From Rhodocollybia butyracea (lineage: Eukaryota; Basidiomycota; Agaricomycetes; Agaricales; Omphalotaceae): a stretch of DNA of 21,213 bases. Of this stretch, positions 1-10,268 are shown one piece after another. A model generated the notes under the pieces. The model had not been told where the DNA came from. It did not search any database and was given only the letters and a program-made list of their open reading frames with translations. Every line of letters starts with the position of its first letter. The first letter of the stretch is position 1. The DNA lies in assembly GCA_015501585.1 (NCBI GenBank), contig JADNRY010000935.1, forward strand, positions 1 to 21,213, read 5' to 3'. The position numbers and the translations under genes are program-made.

Positions 1-1230
1 TCCTTCATCCCGGTGTTGGCAACTCATCGACATCACCCACTCGCCACATCTTCGCCCCATATCTGGACTAGAACTCGATTATAATCCGCCTCCAGAGGCA
101 GAGAACTCCTTATTCCCACCTTTATGCAGACGGAAGGTTGGAATGTCTCGGACTCAGAGAGTAGGTGTTCGAAACGAGACGGTACGGAGTACAACTCGGC
201 TGGGCACAGAGAAGGTCTCATGTCAGCCATGTACTACTGTGTAGTGTCCCAACCGAGTGTGTCCTGTTTGGGTTCATACCAGCTTGTTATTCCAGTGTAC
301 CTGTTTTTCCTAATTTGAAGAGCTACGTTGGCCATGTAGGCCTAGGCTTTGCTCGAATCGACATTACGATGTTGCGATATCTTCCTGGTTCCGATTAAGG
401 GCGTGGATTCTCTCGTGGCAGAATCCCTCCCTTTGAACGCTCCGAGTCCCAATTCTGTTTTTTTGATATTACGTTGGAGACGAATTCGCAACGTCTAACC
501 AAATGCCTCATAATAAACGTCATCAGAGGGTTGAGGTGCCCCATGGCCGCCGTACCTCTTCTTTTTCGCAAACTCGTTCTGCAACTTTCCGAGATGCTTT
601 TCCCTGTCCCGAATATTCGCGCAAACAATACACCCAGTATATCACCCACTACCCCCTACCGCTCCTCCATCATCCCTCCGAGCTGGCCCCAGCACGCACA
701 ATAGCTTCGTTCAAACTCATTTCGGCCCCACTGATCCCAGATATGTTTGCTCCGTTGGTGGCCCTGCACGGGCTACATTCTCTGCCAGCAAAAGCGCGCT
801 TGTGGACTAGAAAGAGTGGGTTCTGGATATTGGGACCTCCGGTTCCTGAATCCACGTGAGTATATGGCGATCTGGGAGAAGTGCACGCCGGACCTCAGCC
901 TGAGGGAAGTACGGCTTATACACGTGTTTGTGTTGCGCTTGGCGGGGGATTAGGAGAAATCTGAACGGGGTGGGAGGAGGAGGAGGAGAGGGAGGAGTGT
1001 CTGTGTGGTGGGATGAGGATCGGGGGATAGGGTATGCGTCGGATTTAGTTGATGATGGTGAGTTTTGGTATGTTGTGTGAGGGTGAGAGCGTTCCTATGG
1101 AAAGATTGTATGAAGGACTGGTCTGTATGTACTGATTTTGCTACTTGCTATCATTTTCAAATCTATGATTCTGTACCACACCAACTGACCCATCTCAACC
1201 TACATTTGAGCATGTCGCGGTAGCAGGTCA
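1..1230 (+). pseudogene. Relic R1 of a locally repeated unknown gene family (window-edge copy)
   Basis: No single reading frame runs through this stretch, but at DNA level it matches six other places in the window: R2 1240-1610, R3 5465-6345, R4 7575-8290, R5 14727-15500, R6 16370-17240 and R7 20745-21060. Successive blocks are collinear with R3 and R6: a 5' block (1-400), a middle block (400-640) around CCATGGCCGCCGTACC, and a 3' block (740-950) translating to EYMAIWEKC and LREVRL-like text, followed by a purine-rich stretch near 966-1000. Frame changes and stops between blocks mark it as decayed. The first 120 bases match 5655-5770 and 14885-15005, so the window opens inside a further unit of the tandem array. 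The family is not identified; a phrase like LPTELVL in R3 faintly recalls the start of an F-box, but this is weak. Confidence 0.5.
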
Positions 1231-1235
1231 GCAAA

Positions 1236-1612
1236 GAACCGTGAGTTCATACTTGGTATCACGCCAGCTCGTTATTCCAGTGCACCCATTCTTCCGATTG
1301 GAGAAGCTACATTGGCCATGTAGACTTTGCTCAAATCGACGTTACGGCGTTGCGATATCTTCCCGGATTCGATCGGGAACATGGATTCACTTATGGCAGA
1401 GTCCCTCCCTCTTGACGTTCCGAGTCTGAATTCCATCCGTTTTTTCGATATTATGTTGGAGACAAAATTAGCAGCGTCTACCCAAGTGACTCGTAAGAAA
1501 CATCGCCAGACTTATTTGCGCAAACTCATCACGCTCATAGCCTTGCTTTTCCCCCATCCCGAACACTCGCTCAGTTTGCTGGCTATCAACGATACGGTAC
1601 ACTACTGTGACG
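1236..1612 (+). pseudogene. Relic R2, internal fragment of the repeated family
   Basis: This fragment starts at sequence equivalent to 5950 in R3 (the ACGCCAGCTCGTTATTCCAG region) and runs through the middle block to the motif CTGGCTATCAACGATAC near 1578-1595, also present at 6301-6317. It lacks both the 5' and 3' blocks of the family, has several in-frame stops and is broken by small indels relative to R3 and R5. It lies directly next to the end of R1 and just before the 3' end of the WD40-kinase gene, at the left edge of the large duplicated block. No function can be assigned. Confidence 0.45.
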
Positions 1613-1707
1613 CGCAAGTAATATCACCCTATTCAGTAACCTACATGCAACAACAAAAAGAATTTGTAGTACTAATATACAAGCATCTGACAAGTGTAAT
1701 AGGTGAT

Positions 1708-3903
1708 TCAGCCTATTGATTTCAGACGGTCAACGTATTGACTCATTTTGGGGCGCTGGCCGATGTCTTTATGCCATCCGATCCTCCACAACTCCCAAAG
1801 AGCATCTGTTACATCGGGAAGACGAGGAGGTTTATCGTCCTGCAGGATCTTATTGGCAACTCTAAATTCACGGAGGCCAGGAAATGGGGCATCACCCTTG
1901 TTGTAGATCTCCTACATCAGTATTGGTGTCAGTAGAACACTATTGATCATATTGTAAGTATCATACCCAAGATGTCACTGTGAATGCATAGACATCGCTT
2001 GCAAATGTCCTCTCGGAATCGTTCAATAGTTCCGGTGCCATCCATCGATAATTAGAAGCTGACCCTCCATATTGCATCAAAGGACTTGCATCCAGGATCT
2101 TCAGGAGTCCAGTGTCTGCAAGGCACGGGTTACCTTGTTCATCAATCAAAATACTAGCCTTCAAGAGGTGATATAATTAGTAGTAGGAATTGAATTTAGA
2201 GATACTTACAGCTCGGATATCACCGTGCACGAGCTTGTGGACTGAAGAAGAAAATGTATCAGCAACTAGGTTAGATTTAATAACAAAACTGAACAGACAA
2301 TGAAGAAACGCAACACCACTTGCAACCCCTTTGATGAGTGTCATTGGATCAAATTTGTTGTCAGATTTAAGATATTCAGTGAGGAGACCTGTAGTTTGAG
2401 ATATCAGATATTAAGAAGGTTCAAGTTGGGCTCTAATAGTTGACTCACCTTTGTTCATCCAAGAAGTTACAATAGCGGGAAATTCACCAAATTCAGGCAT
2501 GAATTCCGGGGCGGTTGTAACACCCATCAGGGGTACCAGATTGGTGTGCGTTAAATTATACCAGGTCTTCAGTTCCTGGCAGAGAGACTACAGAAGATGG
2601 TTCAATTCAGATTAGATTAGGTAGCAGTATTATGCATCCCCACCGACTCAAATGCTTTGCGATCTTGAACACTACTTCGAGGATCAAACCCAGTACGCAG
2701 ACACTTGATAGCAACAACGTGCTTATAGCGGTCTGCAGCGTAGATGCCACGATAGATCTTGTAGTACAGACCTTGGAAAGGCACAATCGGTGACTTGGTA
2801 ACCTTGGAAGTGATATCCATCTCCTTCAAGTCGGGGGGGACAGGAATGGAGGGTTTGTCCCCGTCAGAACGGCGACTAGACTCTCTACCGCCCCTGGAAC
2901 TCCCAGAGCCGTCTTGCCCAAACTGTGACCCACTAGCCTCGGGGGTTCCGGTGCCGCCTTGCCTGGATTCCGGTCCCTCCATTTCATACACAAATACGTC
3001 ATTCCAGGCGGAAATCGCTACTCGCTTCCGTGGATAATCCAAAGCAATGCTCTGGGCACTAACTGGCAGACCGACTCCAGAGATATAATCCTTCAGGCCA
3101 GTATCCCAGATAAGGAGAGCAGAACCGATCAAGATAATCAGGGCAGTGTTATCAGGGTCAAATATAAGTCGGTTGATACGACCTGGTTGACGGGACCCGA
3201 CCCGCACCGTCTCTAGATGTTGGATAGACCCTTTATTTGTTGCATCCCAAAGGCGTACAACGCCCTTGATGTCCCCTGTAGCAATACGCTGTCCATCGTG
3301 TGACCAAGCGCAAGCGCTGATTTCGTTTTGTGTGCCGGGTGGACTGAACTGCAAAGGTTCAAGTTGCAATTTTCCAGTCTTAGTAGCATCATAACTGAGA
3401 TACTGCAATGAACCATCTTTATAGCCTACCACAAGGGAGATTCCATCAGGAGCACAAGCAAGAGCTATTGCGCCACGGTCAGGAAGGTCTACATGAGAAG
3501 GATAACCCTTGCTGGTGCCCAGGTGCAAAGTTTGTGATACTAAGGCGAACCAACTATCGCCCTGGCTGGAATCGACGCTGGCGGGCGGATAATAAGTGCC
3601 CCCCACAACGCTCCAAGTCAATGCCGCGCTAGTAGTAGTAGTAGTATCTCGCCTAAAAAGGCTGCCGGAATCATTGTCCGCGCGCAGAATAACTTTGTCG
3701 GCTCCAGTGCGCACAAATAGCCCAGATAAATAGCCCTCCACTTCTCCCGCATTCGACCAATCATCGATGTTCAAGAAAGAGACAGCCTTTGCGCTGCCGA
3801 TGGCTAGCACTTTCCCATCAGCGGAGAAGGATAAAGAGGAGCTGAAATGGCCAACGTCAAAGCTGGTAGGTTGGACAAACTTATACTTGAAGGAAGGTTC
3901 CAT
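1708..3903 (-). CDS. WD40-type beta-propeller / TKL kinase-like fusion protein, intact copy A (6 exons, 638 aa)
   Basis: Exons by eye: 3903-2644, 2587-2449, 2388-2299, 2241-2210, 2158-1967 and 1911-1708. The five GT-AG introns are 51-60 nt and keep frame. The ATG at 3903 is chosen because the upstream extension begins only with TTG. Residues 10-308 carry WD40-like repeats (RLWD 217-220, LIWD 264-267). Residues 309-362 form a Ser/Gly/Arg-rich linker. Residues about 370-635 form a TKL-type kinase-like domain: VAIK lysine 400, helix-C Glu425 in QELKTW, HGDIRA 502-507, DTG 522-524 in place of DFG, APE 548-550, and QRPKM near the end. The glycine-rich loop is poor and the usual catalytic-loop Asn is Ser509, so activity is doubtful. 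There is no signal peptide or membrane segment, so it is probably cytosolic. A role in signalling or recognition is inferred from architecture only. Confidence 0.85.
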
Positions 3904-4001
3904 TCTTACTAAGGGGAAATCAATCTGAGAGGCGACTTTAAAAACGCTGCGCAGATCTGATAGGTATTGGATGCGGACTAGCAATCTGCAATCTGCTTGA
4001 G

Positions 4002-4150
4002 GTCTGGCGTCGCTGTCAGTGGTACAATCTGTCTGTCGTGAGTATGGGCTGTACGTCCCATGAAGAGCAGGTCTGGTGTTGCTGTCAGTTGTACAGTCCG
4101 TCTGTCACTGTCAAGTATGGGCTGTCCGTCCCAGTCCGTCCCATGATGAC
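4002..4150. repeat. Two-unit tandem repeat upstream of WD40-kinase copy A
   Basis: Two imperfect units, about 4002-4070 and 4071-4150, share GTCTGG(T/C)GT(C/T)GCTGTCAG, a GTCTGTC core and AGTATGGGCTG(T)(A/C)CGTCCC(ATGA). They lie 100-250 bp upstream of the ATG, so in the promoter or 5' leader. The same pair occurs upstream of copy B (13348-13530), where the units are separated by about 40 bp of inserted sequence. Preservation in both copies fits either common descent alone or a regulatory role; the sequence cannot separate these. Confidence 0.6.
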
Positions 4151-4279
4151 TCCCTCTATCAGCCACTGGCTGGCTGTCATAATCCTTCTCTGGCCACTTA
4201 CATATCACAATTCTATATCGAAATCGATCAGCTGCAACAGGAACCTACAAGCTGTTGTGATATTACATCCTTGAGTAGG

Positions 4280-5460
4280 TACAATCACCTCGAGGGCGTC
4301 TGTAACCTGAGGTCGGAGGTCATTTGCGCACACTAGAGTACTTTGGGGATGGCTGTGGCTTCCACAGTGGCAATATGCGCCGCAACAACGATGTTGATCA
4401 ATGGAAGGGCCAAGAAAAACGGGCCTTTATGATCACCAGGCAATGCGAGAGCTTGGCTTCCTTCCTTCCTTCCGTGGTTCGCGGTCAACGGAAGCGCGGG
4501 TTATCAGAGACAGGTGGTTTTCTCGAAACCTTTTACTATCAGTCGACGAAGTATATTTGACTAGTAGCACTTAACATGCATCGAAACGTGTGCAGCTAAA
4601 TTATATCCACCGAAAAAGGCAGTGTACAAACCATAGCCCAATAGCTAATCGTAGTGATAGTGGTAAAGAGATATTTGGGGATTCAAATATATTGATCTGT
4701 TGTGAGCCGTTCGGTTCCCACAGGTCAAAGCCATTTTTTCCTCAGTTTCATGCAGCGAGGATGCAGGTGGAAACGTTGAACCGGACATTGGTGCGTCCAT
4801 TTGACGGCGCACATTGGATTTTACACGAACGACGCAATCGCATTTGAACAAGAATCCCTCTCTGCGGCACTGCAGCTGCACAACAGTCTCGGATAACAAA
4901 AGTGTCCCTCTCCATCGCTCGCATCACCCATTATTCCAATGCTACGGCTAGTAGTACCGACAAGGTTCACTCGGCCGGCTATCATTTCTTTAGTGCTAGT
5001 CGCGTCGCATCCACAGTCTTGCCAATGTTACGTTGACTAATAATGATCATTTTCTTCCTGTACCGTGTCTCCTGCTTTCAGAGGTGTGGTTATAACTTAT
5101 GGTGGATACTGGATATGGGTATGGCGCTAAGGTCGGAACATGATTTGTATCACGGTGGAAGTACTACTCATATCGGTGGATATGGTGCGCATGGAGAGAG
5201 CCAAGGTGGCGGATACCGGGCTCAGTAAAAGGTTCGTTTTGTTTCCTAGCCGTTATTGTTATACTAATCAACTTGGTCTATCATCCAGTTGACCAGCGAG
5301 AATCGTTGACTGTTACACCGTGCTGAGGGTGTTGATTTTCGTGAAAATTGGCAAGAACTTGGGGCCAAGCTCATACCGAGGACCCATATGCCTCACCACC
5401 GTCTCGACTTAGTGTTCCAGGATCCTTGACAACATTCTGCATTCTGCAACTTTTGCTCTC
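4280..5460. other. Gene-poor part of the duplicated block, no confident gene
   Basis: This stretch aligns with about 13650-14720 with many small differences. On the plus strand 4324-4557 is open and matches 13694-13906; two of the length differences between copies are exactly 3 bases (near 4361 and 4434), hinting at past coding constraint, but the frame has no clear ATG at its start. Near 5140-5228 a short glycine-rich reading (HIGGYGAHGESQGGGYRAQ) ends in TAA; the equivalent part of the right block is diverged and does not keep it. I see no convincing gene, promoter or mobile-element ends. Confidence 0.4.
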
Positions 5461-5464
5461 ATTC

Positions 5465-6345
5465 ATGAATCCACGTCATATTGCCTTTGAACATTCTCGT
5501 TTGCCCCCACGATCTCTGCAAATTTGTCGGCGCGCTCCATTACATCGCTGAATGTCAATACTATACTAGTACTGCTCTCTCGGATCTCAAATCTCCTTTC
5601 ACACATACCATGCCAATGTCGTCGGTTCAGAACCTACACGAAGACGAAAACCCGCTTCATCCCAGTCTTCCAATTCATCATCCGTTCGCCATGTTTTTGC
5701 GCCATATGTCTGGACCGGAACAACTTCATTGTAATACGCTTCTCGAGAAACCGAGAACCCCCCTACCTCCGCCTTTGCGCAGATCGCCGCAGATGGAAGT
5801 TTCGAACGTTTGGAAATCAGAGTCGGGGTTCGAAACGAGACTGTGTGGAATGGTGTGTATAACTCGGCTGGGACGGAGCGTGCCTCATGGCTGCCATATA
5901 TGTACAAGTTAATCACACTGTGTAACCTCCCAACCGAGCTTGTGCTGTTTGGGTTCATACTCGATATCACGCCAGCTCGTTATTCCAGTACACCTGTTTT
6001 TCCCGTTGGCTATGTAGATTTTGCTTAAATCGATATTCCGGCATTGCGATATCTTCGCGGATTCGATCAAGAACGTGGGTTCTCTCATGGCGGAGTCCCT
6101 CCCTCTCAACGCTCCCAAATTCCATCCATATTTTCTATATTACGTTTGAGACGAAATCCGCAACATCTAACCATCAAACACCTCGTAAGAAACATCGTTG
6201 GAGCGTCAAGGTGTCCCATGGCCGGCGTACCTTTTATCGTCACGCTCATAGTCCTGCGACTTTCGATGCTTTTCCTCCCGTCCCGAACACTCGCTGAGCT
6301 TGCTGGCTATCAACGATACAGCCGGTACACTACTATTGCCTACCT
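5465..6345 (+). pseudogene. Relic R3 of the repeated unknown family (duplicate block A)
   Basis: The ATG at 5465 begins MNPRHIAFEHSRL, matched by MNPRHIAFEPHDL at 14727 in R5. Conservation continues through ATGTCGTCGGTTCAG (5618-5632), a phrase reading LCNLPTELVLFGFI (about 5920-5960) and the block around CCCATGGCCGGCGTACC (6216-6232). Frames change between blocks, so it is either a decayed gene or one with introns I cannot place. LPTELVL followed by a hydrophobic stretch resembles the opening of many fungal F-box domains, but no downstream F-box residues can be followed in one frame. It is transcribed away from the WD40-kinase gene if still expressed. Similarity to the other relics ends near 6320-6345, where unrelated sequence starts. 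Confidence 0.45.
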
Positions 6346-7574
6346 AGAAGTGGGTCACTGGCTCTATACAGCTAGTATTACCCAACAAAGACCTAAACTA
6401 GTAGTTGTATCCTGTAGAGTAGCTTCGAATTGTGATCTGAACATCAGCTGGATGTACCAGGGAGACGGCTGAGTGGCACAATAGATCTATTGGTACGGCC
6501 CGGAGGGCAAATCACGTAAATTTGTTATTATTTCGGTGCGGTCGCTCAACGAACTGATCATAGTCACATAGTGAGCGCGTTATCTATCATTCGCTGCTCA
6601 AAAAGTACTCAAAATCTTTCTAGATGTCCTATAGATGTGCTCATAACTTTTTCTGTGAGAGATAGCTTCATTTATAGCTCTTCGCGACGCTCAGGAAACT
6701 CTCGTATCTGTAATTGAGTGTAGAAGGATGGACTTGCTTGTATCTCCATAACCAAACTAGATGGACATTCTCAAATGGATAGAGCCATTCAGGTGCGTGC
6801 TTGGACTAGTATAGTAGCTGGGGTAATTTTACTGATTTTTTTTACTCGTTCAGGAGCGTGTTCACCGTTCGCATATGCCGAAAACCTGATCTCATTGGCT
6901 ACAGTGCTCTATCTGGTCACCGAAGTAGCTGTGCTGGGAATTCTGGATCATAATGTGTAGCTTAATGCTCATTGTCCAAAATACGCCTCTCATTTCCAGC
7001 AAATTCTGTATCAGTCGCTTACCTATCATGCTCCATCACCAGCCACCTTGCCTCTCCACTTACGGGTTCTTCCATTTATCGTATGAATTGCCTTCAAATT
7101 ACCTTCAAAGCAAGACGAAACAAGTTTTCATAAAGTTTGGAAGTCATTTACCATGTGCATGATGTAGTCTGGTGGCTGCTCGGTGACTTCAACTGTTGCC
7201 CCATTATTTCGCCAAAATCCTTCAAATAAACTCTTCTACATGTATCGATAGTATATGTGCATCCAACAATCAATAAATATGGTCTTTCATAGTGTATAAA
7301 TGTCATGTCTATTGTAAAACTCGCCCCGACGCGACGGGGGGCTTGTGCGAGCAGGTTCGGCCGAGTGGCCCACATCCCGGTATTTTCCTATTTTAGACCC
7401 CCGGTCGGAAATTATTCACTGTACTCCGAGTTCCCCGCCGATTTACTTCAAACTGTTCTCAATTTACTCGTAGGATACGTGCCCACGATTCCTGATACTT
7501 CATGTGCTCCACGCCCTAATTACAGGCTCAAGATATGAGAAATACGCTTACGTGACCCATTACTAGGTACCTAA
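6346..7574. other. Unassigned sequence between relics R3 and R4
   Basis: About 1.2 kb not present in the right-hand duplicate and without similarity to other parts of the window that I can see. A 61-codon plus-strand frame (6775-6960) encodes a hydrophobic stretch that could form one or two membrane segments, but it has no homology I recognise and no flanking exons I can build. The stretch around 6640-6720 (CTCATAACTTTTTCTGTGAG and following) looks like non-coding repeat DNA. No terminal inverted repeats or target duplications were found at its edges. Confidence 0.35.
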
Positions 7575-8290
7575 TAGTACCCCCTACCCAAACTCGTCAT
7601 GCTCATAGTCCTGCGACTTTCAATATTTTTCCTCCCGTTCCAAACACTCACTCACGATGACTCTACGATACCCCTGGTACACTACTCCTTACCACTCCCC
7701 CATCATCGCCGGCAGCATGCACAGTGGCAGCCAACCGCAGCTCCTCCAAAACTCGTTTCGGCCTATTGATCGAGATCCCTGACACGCCCAGTGACTGCGT
7801 GGTTTGGGTCCTCTCCATTGGTCGCCCTGCACGGGCTGCATTCTCCACCAGAAAAAGTGCGCTTGGAAAGAGTAGGTTCCAGATATTTGGACCTCTGGGT
7901 TCTTGAACGCACATGAGTCTATGGCAAGCTGGGAGAAGTATGCGTCGACGCCGAAGGAGGTACGGTTTATGCATGAGTTTTTGTTGCGCTGGGCGGGGGT
8001 GGGGGACGATTGGTGTAGGAGATATCTGAAGGGGGTGGGAGGAGGAGGAGGAGAGGCAGGGGGGCGTACGTGTGATGGGTTGGGGTATGAAGGACCTGGG
8101 TTTGTCGATATGGTACTGCTACTATGTATGCACTACCGGGGCTTAGATATTTGGATCGTTTCTATGTATATACTGAACTTTTCTACTTGCTATTGTTTTG
8201 AACTCTATCTATGTTGCTTGTATCAACTGCTCCGACCTACGTTTCATATATTGAGCATGTAGTGGTAGTAGGACAGCGGCTGTTCAGCGT
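7575..8290 (+). pseudogene. Relic R4, 3' part of the repeated family
   Basis: It begins within the middle block (ACTCGTCATGCTCATAGTCC, matching 6237-6256 in R3) and carries the 3' block. At 7912-7990 a plus-strand frame reads SMASWEKYA and EVRFMHEFLLRWAG, parallel to EYMASWDKYALGLREVRLV in R6 and EYMAIWEKC in R1. A purine-rich GGAGGAGGAGGAG tract follows at 8038-8052, as in R1. The shared tail around GAGCATGTAGTGGTAGTAG (8251-8270) also occurs at 1208-1226 and 17201-17219. Frames do not join upstream, so it is treated as a broken fragment. Confidence 0.45.
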
Positions 8291-8389
8291 AGAACTGAGA
8301 GTTCCCCAACTCTGGTTGTCATATGCGGGATGTCCATAGTTCAAATTTTGCCATGAATTGATTTATATTTGCCTGTAACTTCTCTCATG

Positions 8390-8398
8390 GTGAATAAT
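8390..8398. repeat. Target-site duplication, left copy (GTGAATAAT)
   Basis: This 9-bp word is repeated exactly at 9214-9222, immediately outside both ends of the 815-bp element at 8399-9213. A 9-bp duplication is typical of Mutator-like DNA transposons. Confidence 0.8.
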
Positions 8399-9213
8399 CG
8401 GCACATACATTTTGCCGTGCAGCCGGTGCGTGGTGCGTGCTTGGTGCGTGCTTGGTGCGTGCAAATGCGGAGCGTGGTGCGTGCAAGTGCGTGCGTGTCA
8501 ACTGGGCCAAGTTCACTTCATTGTGTAAAGTTATTTCTACTATAGAATTTACTAGCCTTTCTTGAGCCTTTCTTTTATTTCTGTCCCCAAAGCTGCAACT
8601 TGGATTGTACACTCAAAGATAAGTAGTGTAAGTATCATCAACGTAAGTAAATTGACCTGCACTAGGCACATAGGAGGCTGCCTGATAAGGCGAGATCAGT
8701 GTAGAGGTGTAGAGGTGTATGTACAGGTTCCAATGTCTAAAAAAACACAAACATTGCTGAAAAGACCCACAACATTTGCACGCACGCACCATCACTTGCA
8801 CGCACCCGCCATCACTTGCACGCACCCGCCATCACTTGCACGCACCTGCCATCATCATTTTGCGGGTGCGTGCAAGTGATGCGGGGTGCGTGCATAGTGC
8901 GTGCGAGGGTGCGTGCAAGTGGTGCCGGGTGCGTGCCGGTGCGTGCAAGTGATGCGTGATGCGTATAATGATTGTTTATCCAAGCCTCGATATTACTACT
9001 AATTAGGTCAAATTTGTGTAGAATTACCTCTTTGGGCCAATTGGCCAAAAGTTCATTAATATGAAGTTGATAATGTTAGTATATATTACAAAAAATACAT
9101 ATTTCGGGCTGAAAAAATTACATATGTGCACGCACCATACAACACGCATCAGTAGGTGCGTGCACGCACCTGCACGCACCACGCACCGGCTGCACGGCAA
9201 AATCACCTAGCCC
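8399..9213. mobile_element. Non-autonomous Mutator-like DNA transposon (MITE-type), 815 bp
   Basis: The terminal inverted repeats are 42 bp (8399-8440 and 9172-9213). Their inner 32 bases are identical, starting ATTTTGCCGTGCAGCC and running on into GTGCGTGGTGCGTGC; the outer 10 bases keep only GGC. Exact 9-bp duplications, GTGAATAAT, flank both ends. TIR length plus 9-bp duplication points to the Mutator-like (MULE) superfamily, by established criteria. There is no transposase frame; the open frames inside are artefacts of GTGCGTGC arrays. Sub-terminal and central arrays of GTGCGTGC in both polarities fill much of the element. Mobilisation would need a transposase supplied elsewhere. It sits between relic R4 and the CACTA element. 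Confidence 0.8.
8776..8965. repeat. Central 20-bp minisatellite followed by its inverted counterpart
   Basis: Four tandem 20-bp units (8776-8795, 8796-8815, 8816-8835, 8836-8855) have consensus TTGCACGCACCCGCCATCAC. From about 8858 to 8965 the same words return on the opposite strand (GTGCGTGCAAGTGATGCG and variants), so the centre of the element is a large imperfect palindrome able to fold into a GC-rich hairpin. The unit is spacer-free, so this is not a CRISPR array. Confidence 0.75.
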
Positions 9214-9222
9214 GTGAATAAT
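9214..9222. repeat. Target-site duplication, right copy (GTGAATAAT)
   Basis: Exact partner of 8390-8398, adjoining the right terminal inverted repeat of the Mutator-like element. Confidence 0.8.
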
Positions 9223-9382
9223 TATCACTAAGAATTTTTCTCTCTTTTAGTACATGCATATGCGATATCTTCAGAGGCTGGGGCTCAAGACTACACCCAC
9301 CTCCACCCTACTAACTATCAACTCAATATTAGATAATACATATCTGTATCCGTACATGATGTACCGCAGTAACCTTTCCACA

Positions 9383-9760
9383 CACTACGCCAGCGTCAAA
9401 TAATAACGGGCGAAATTTTTTCCGAAATTATTGCTGTAATTATTTACCTTTTTCGATAAGAATTTCGGTCGAAATTGGTTCTCTTTTTCGTGCGAAAAAT
9501 AAATTGAAAAACAAACAGAATTTCGCTCGTAAATCTTTGATAATTTCGTCTGAAAAATCTATTGTAATTGATTATCTTTTTCGATAAGAATTTCGCCTGT
9601 AATCTGTTATCTTTTTCGGACAAAAAAGATAATGAAATTACTTATCTTTTTCGCTCGTGATTAGTTAAAAATTTCGAGCGATATTTTTACAAGGTAACAA
9701 CTGGACAATGATTGGGCAGGAACTGGGCAAGAACTGGGCAGTTCAGTCATGTGATCTGCA
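9383..9760 (+). repeat. Left inverted arm of the CACTA element
   Basis: 378 bp, the reverse complement of 10269-10646 with scattered single-base differences and no net length change. The repeated AATTTCG / CGAAATT words are spread through the arm, as sub-terminal transposase-binding repeats are in characterised CACTA elements; binding here is inferred. Confidence 0.85.
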
Positions 9761-10268
9761 TCTGCCAGTACTTCATCTGTCTTAAGATGACTTTCAGTAT
9801 CATACAGGATAGGTATTCATGGCAGCGCCAGTAATCACGCGCCATTCATCACAACGAAACTCCGAACATGGGAGAAAAAGTGTATTTTAGAATCAGGCAT
9901 ACTGAGCCACCGCCTAGTATAACTCTTATCAACTTGGACTCAAGATATAGAGCCGCAGACACGTCCCGCGCAATATTCTCATTGCCCAGCGAGACAAACT
10001 ATCAATAGTGTCTGGAAGATTATGCAAATTCATACGCAGTCTTACTGTAAGCCTTCTTTTGGTGAACAACCCGACAGACAGGTATTGAGGCGATGAAACC
10101 TGGTTTGATATATGATGCGAAGAATCTTCTTGGACTTGTGTCGGCTCCGCAAAAGAATGTTATAGCTATTCGAGAAGCATACCGACCGACGTCGTTATAG
10201 GGTTTTGCCTCGTGTGGTGGCTGGCGCTCCAATACATATGTGGTATCCTGTAACTTTAAGTCTAGTAC

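Noticed and set aside
503..859. 118-codon plus-strand frame in relic R1 as a separate gene
   Set aside because: The matching region in R2, R3, R5 and R6 is not open in this frame, so it is a fragment of the decayed family.
3904..3984. In-frame extension of WD40-kinase copy A upstream of the ATG at 3903 (27 codons, also open in copy B)
   Set aside because: It begins with TTG in both copies and has no ATG; it could be 5' leader or part of an upstream exon, so the ATG was taken as start.
6775..6960. 61-codon hydrophobic frame that might be a membrane protein exon
   Set aside because: No matching exons, family motif or duplicate copy; hydrophobic frames of this size occur by chance.
7340..7375. 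GGCCGAGTGGCC-like text reminiscent of a tRNA D-arm
   Set aside because: No acceptor stem, anticodon arm or T-arm (GGTTCRANNCC) at the right spacing.
8562..8879. 105-codon plus-strand frame and overlapping minus-strand frames in the Mutator-like element
   Set aside because: Much of the frame is GTGCGTGC repeat sequence, which lacks stops in several frames; no start context, domain or codon bias supports a gene.
8776..8965. 20-bp direct repeats resembling a CRISPR array
   Set aside because: The units abut with no spacers and lie inside a eukaryotic transposon; this is a minisatellite.
10020..10232. 70-codon minus-strand frame in the CACTA element as a possible transposase piece
   Set aside because: No similarity to transposase motifs that I can recognise, and it is too short; kept only as an unidentified frame.
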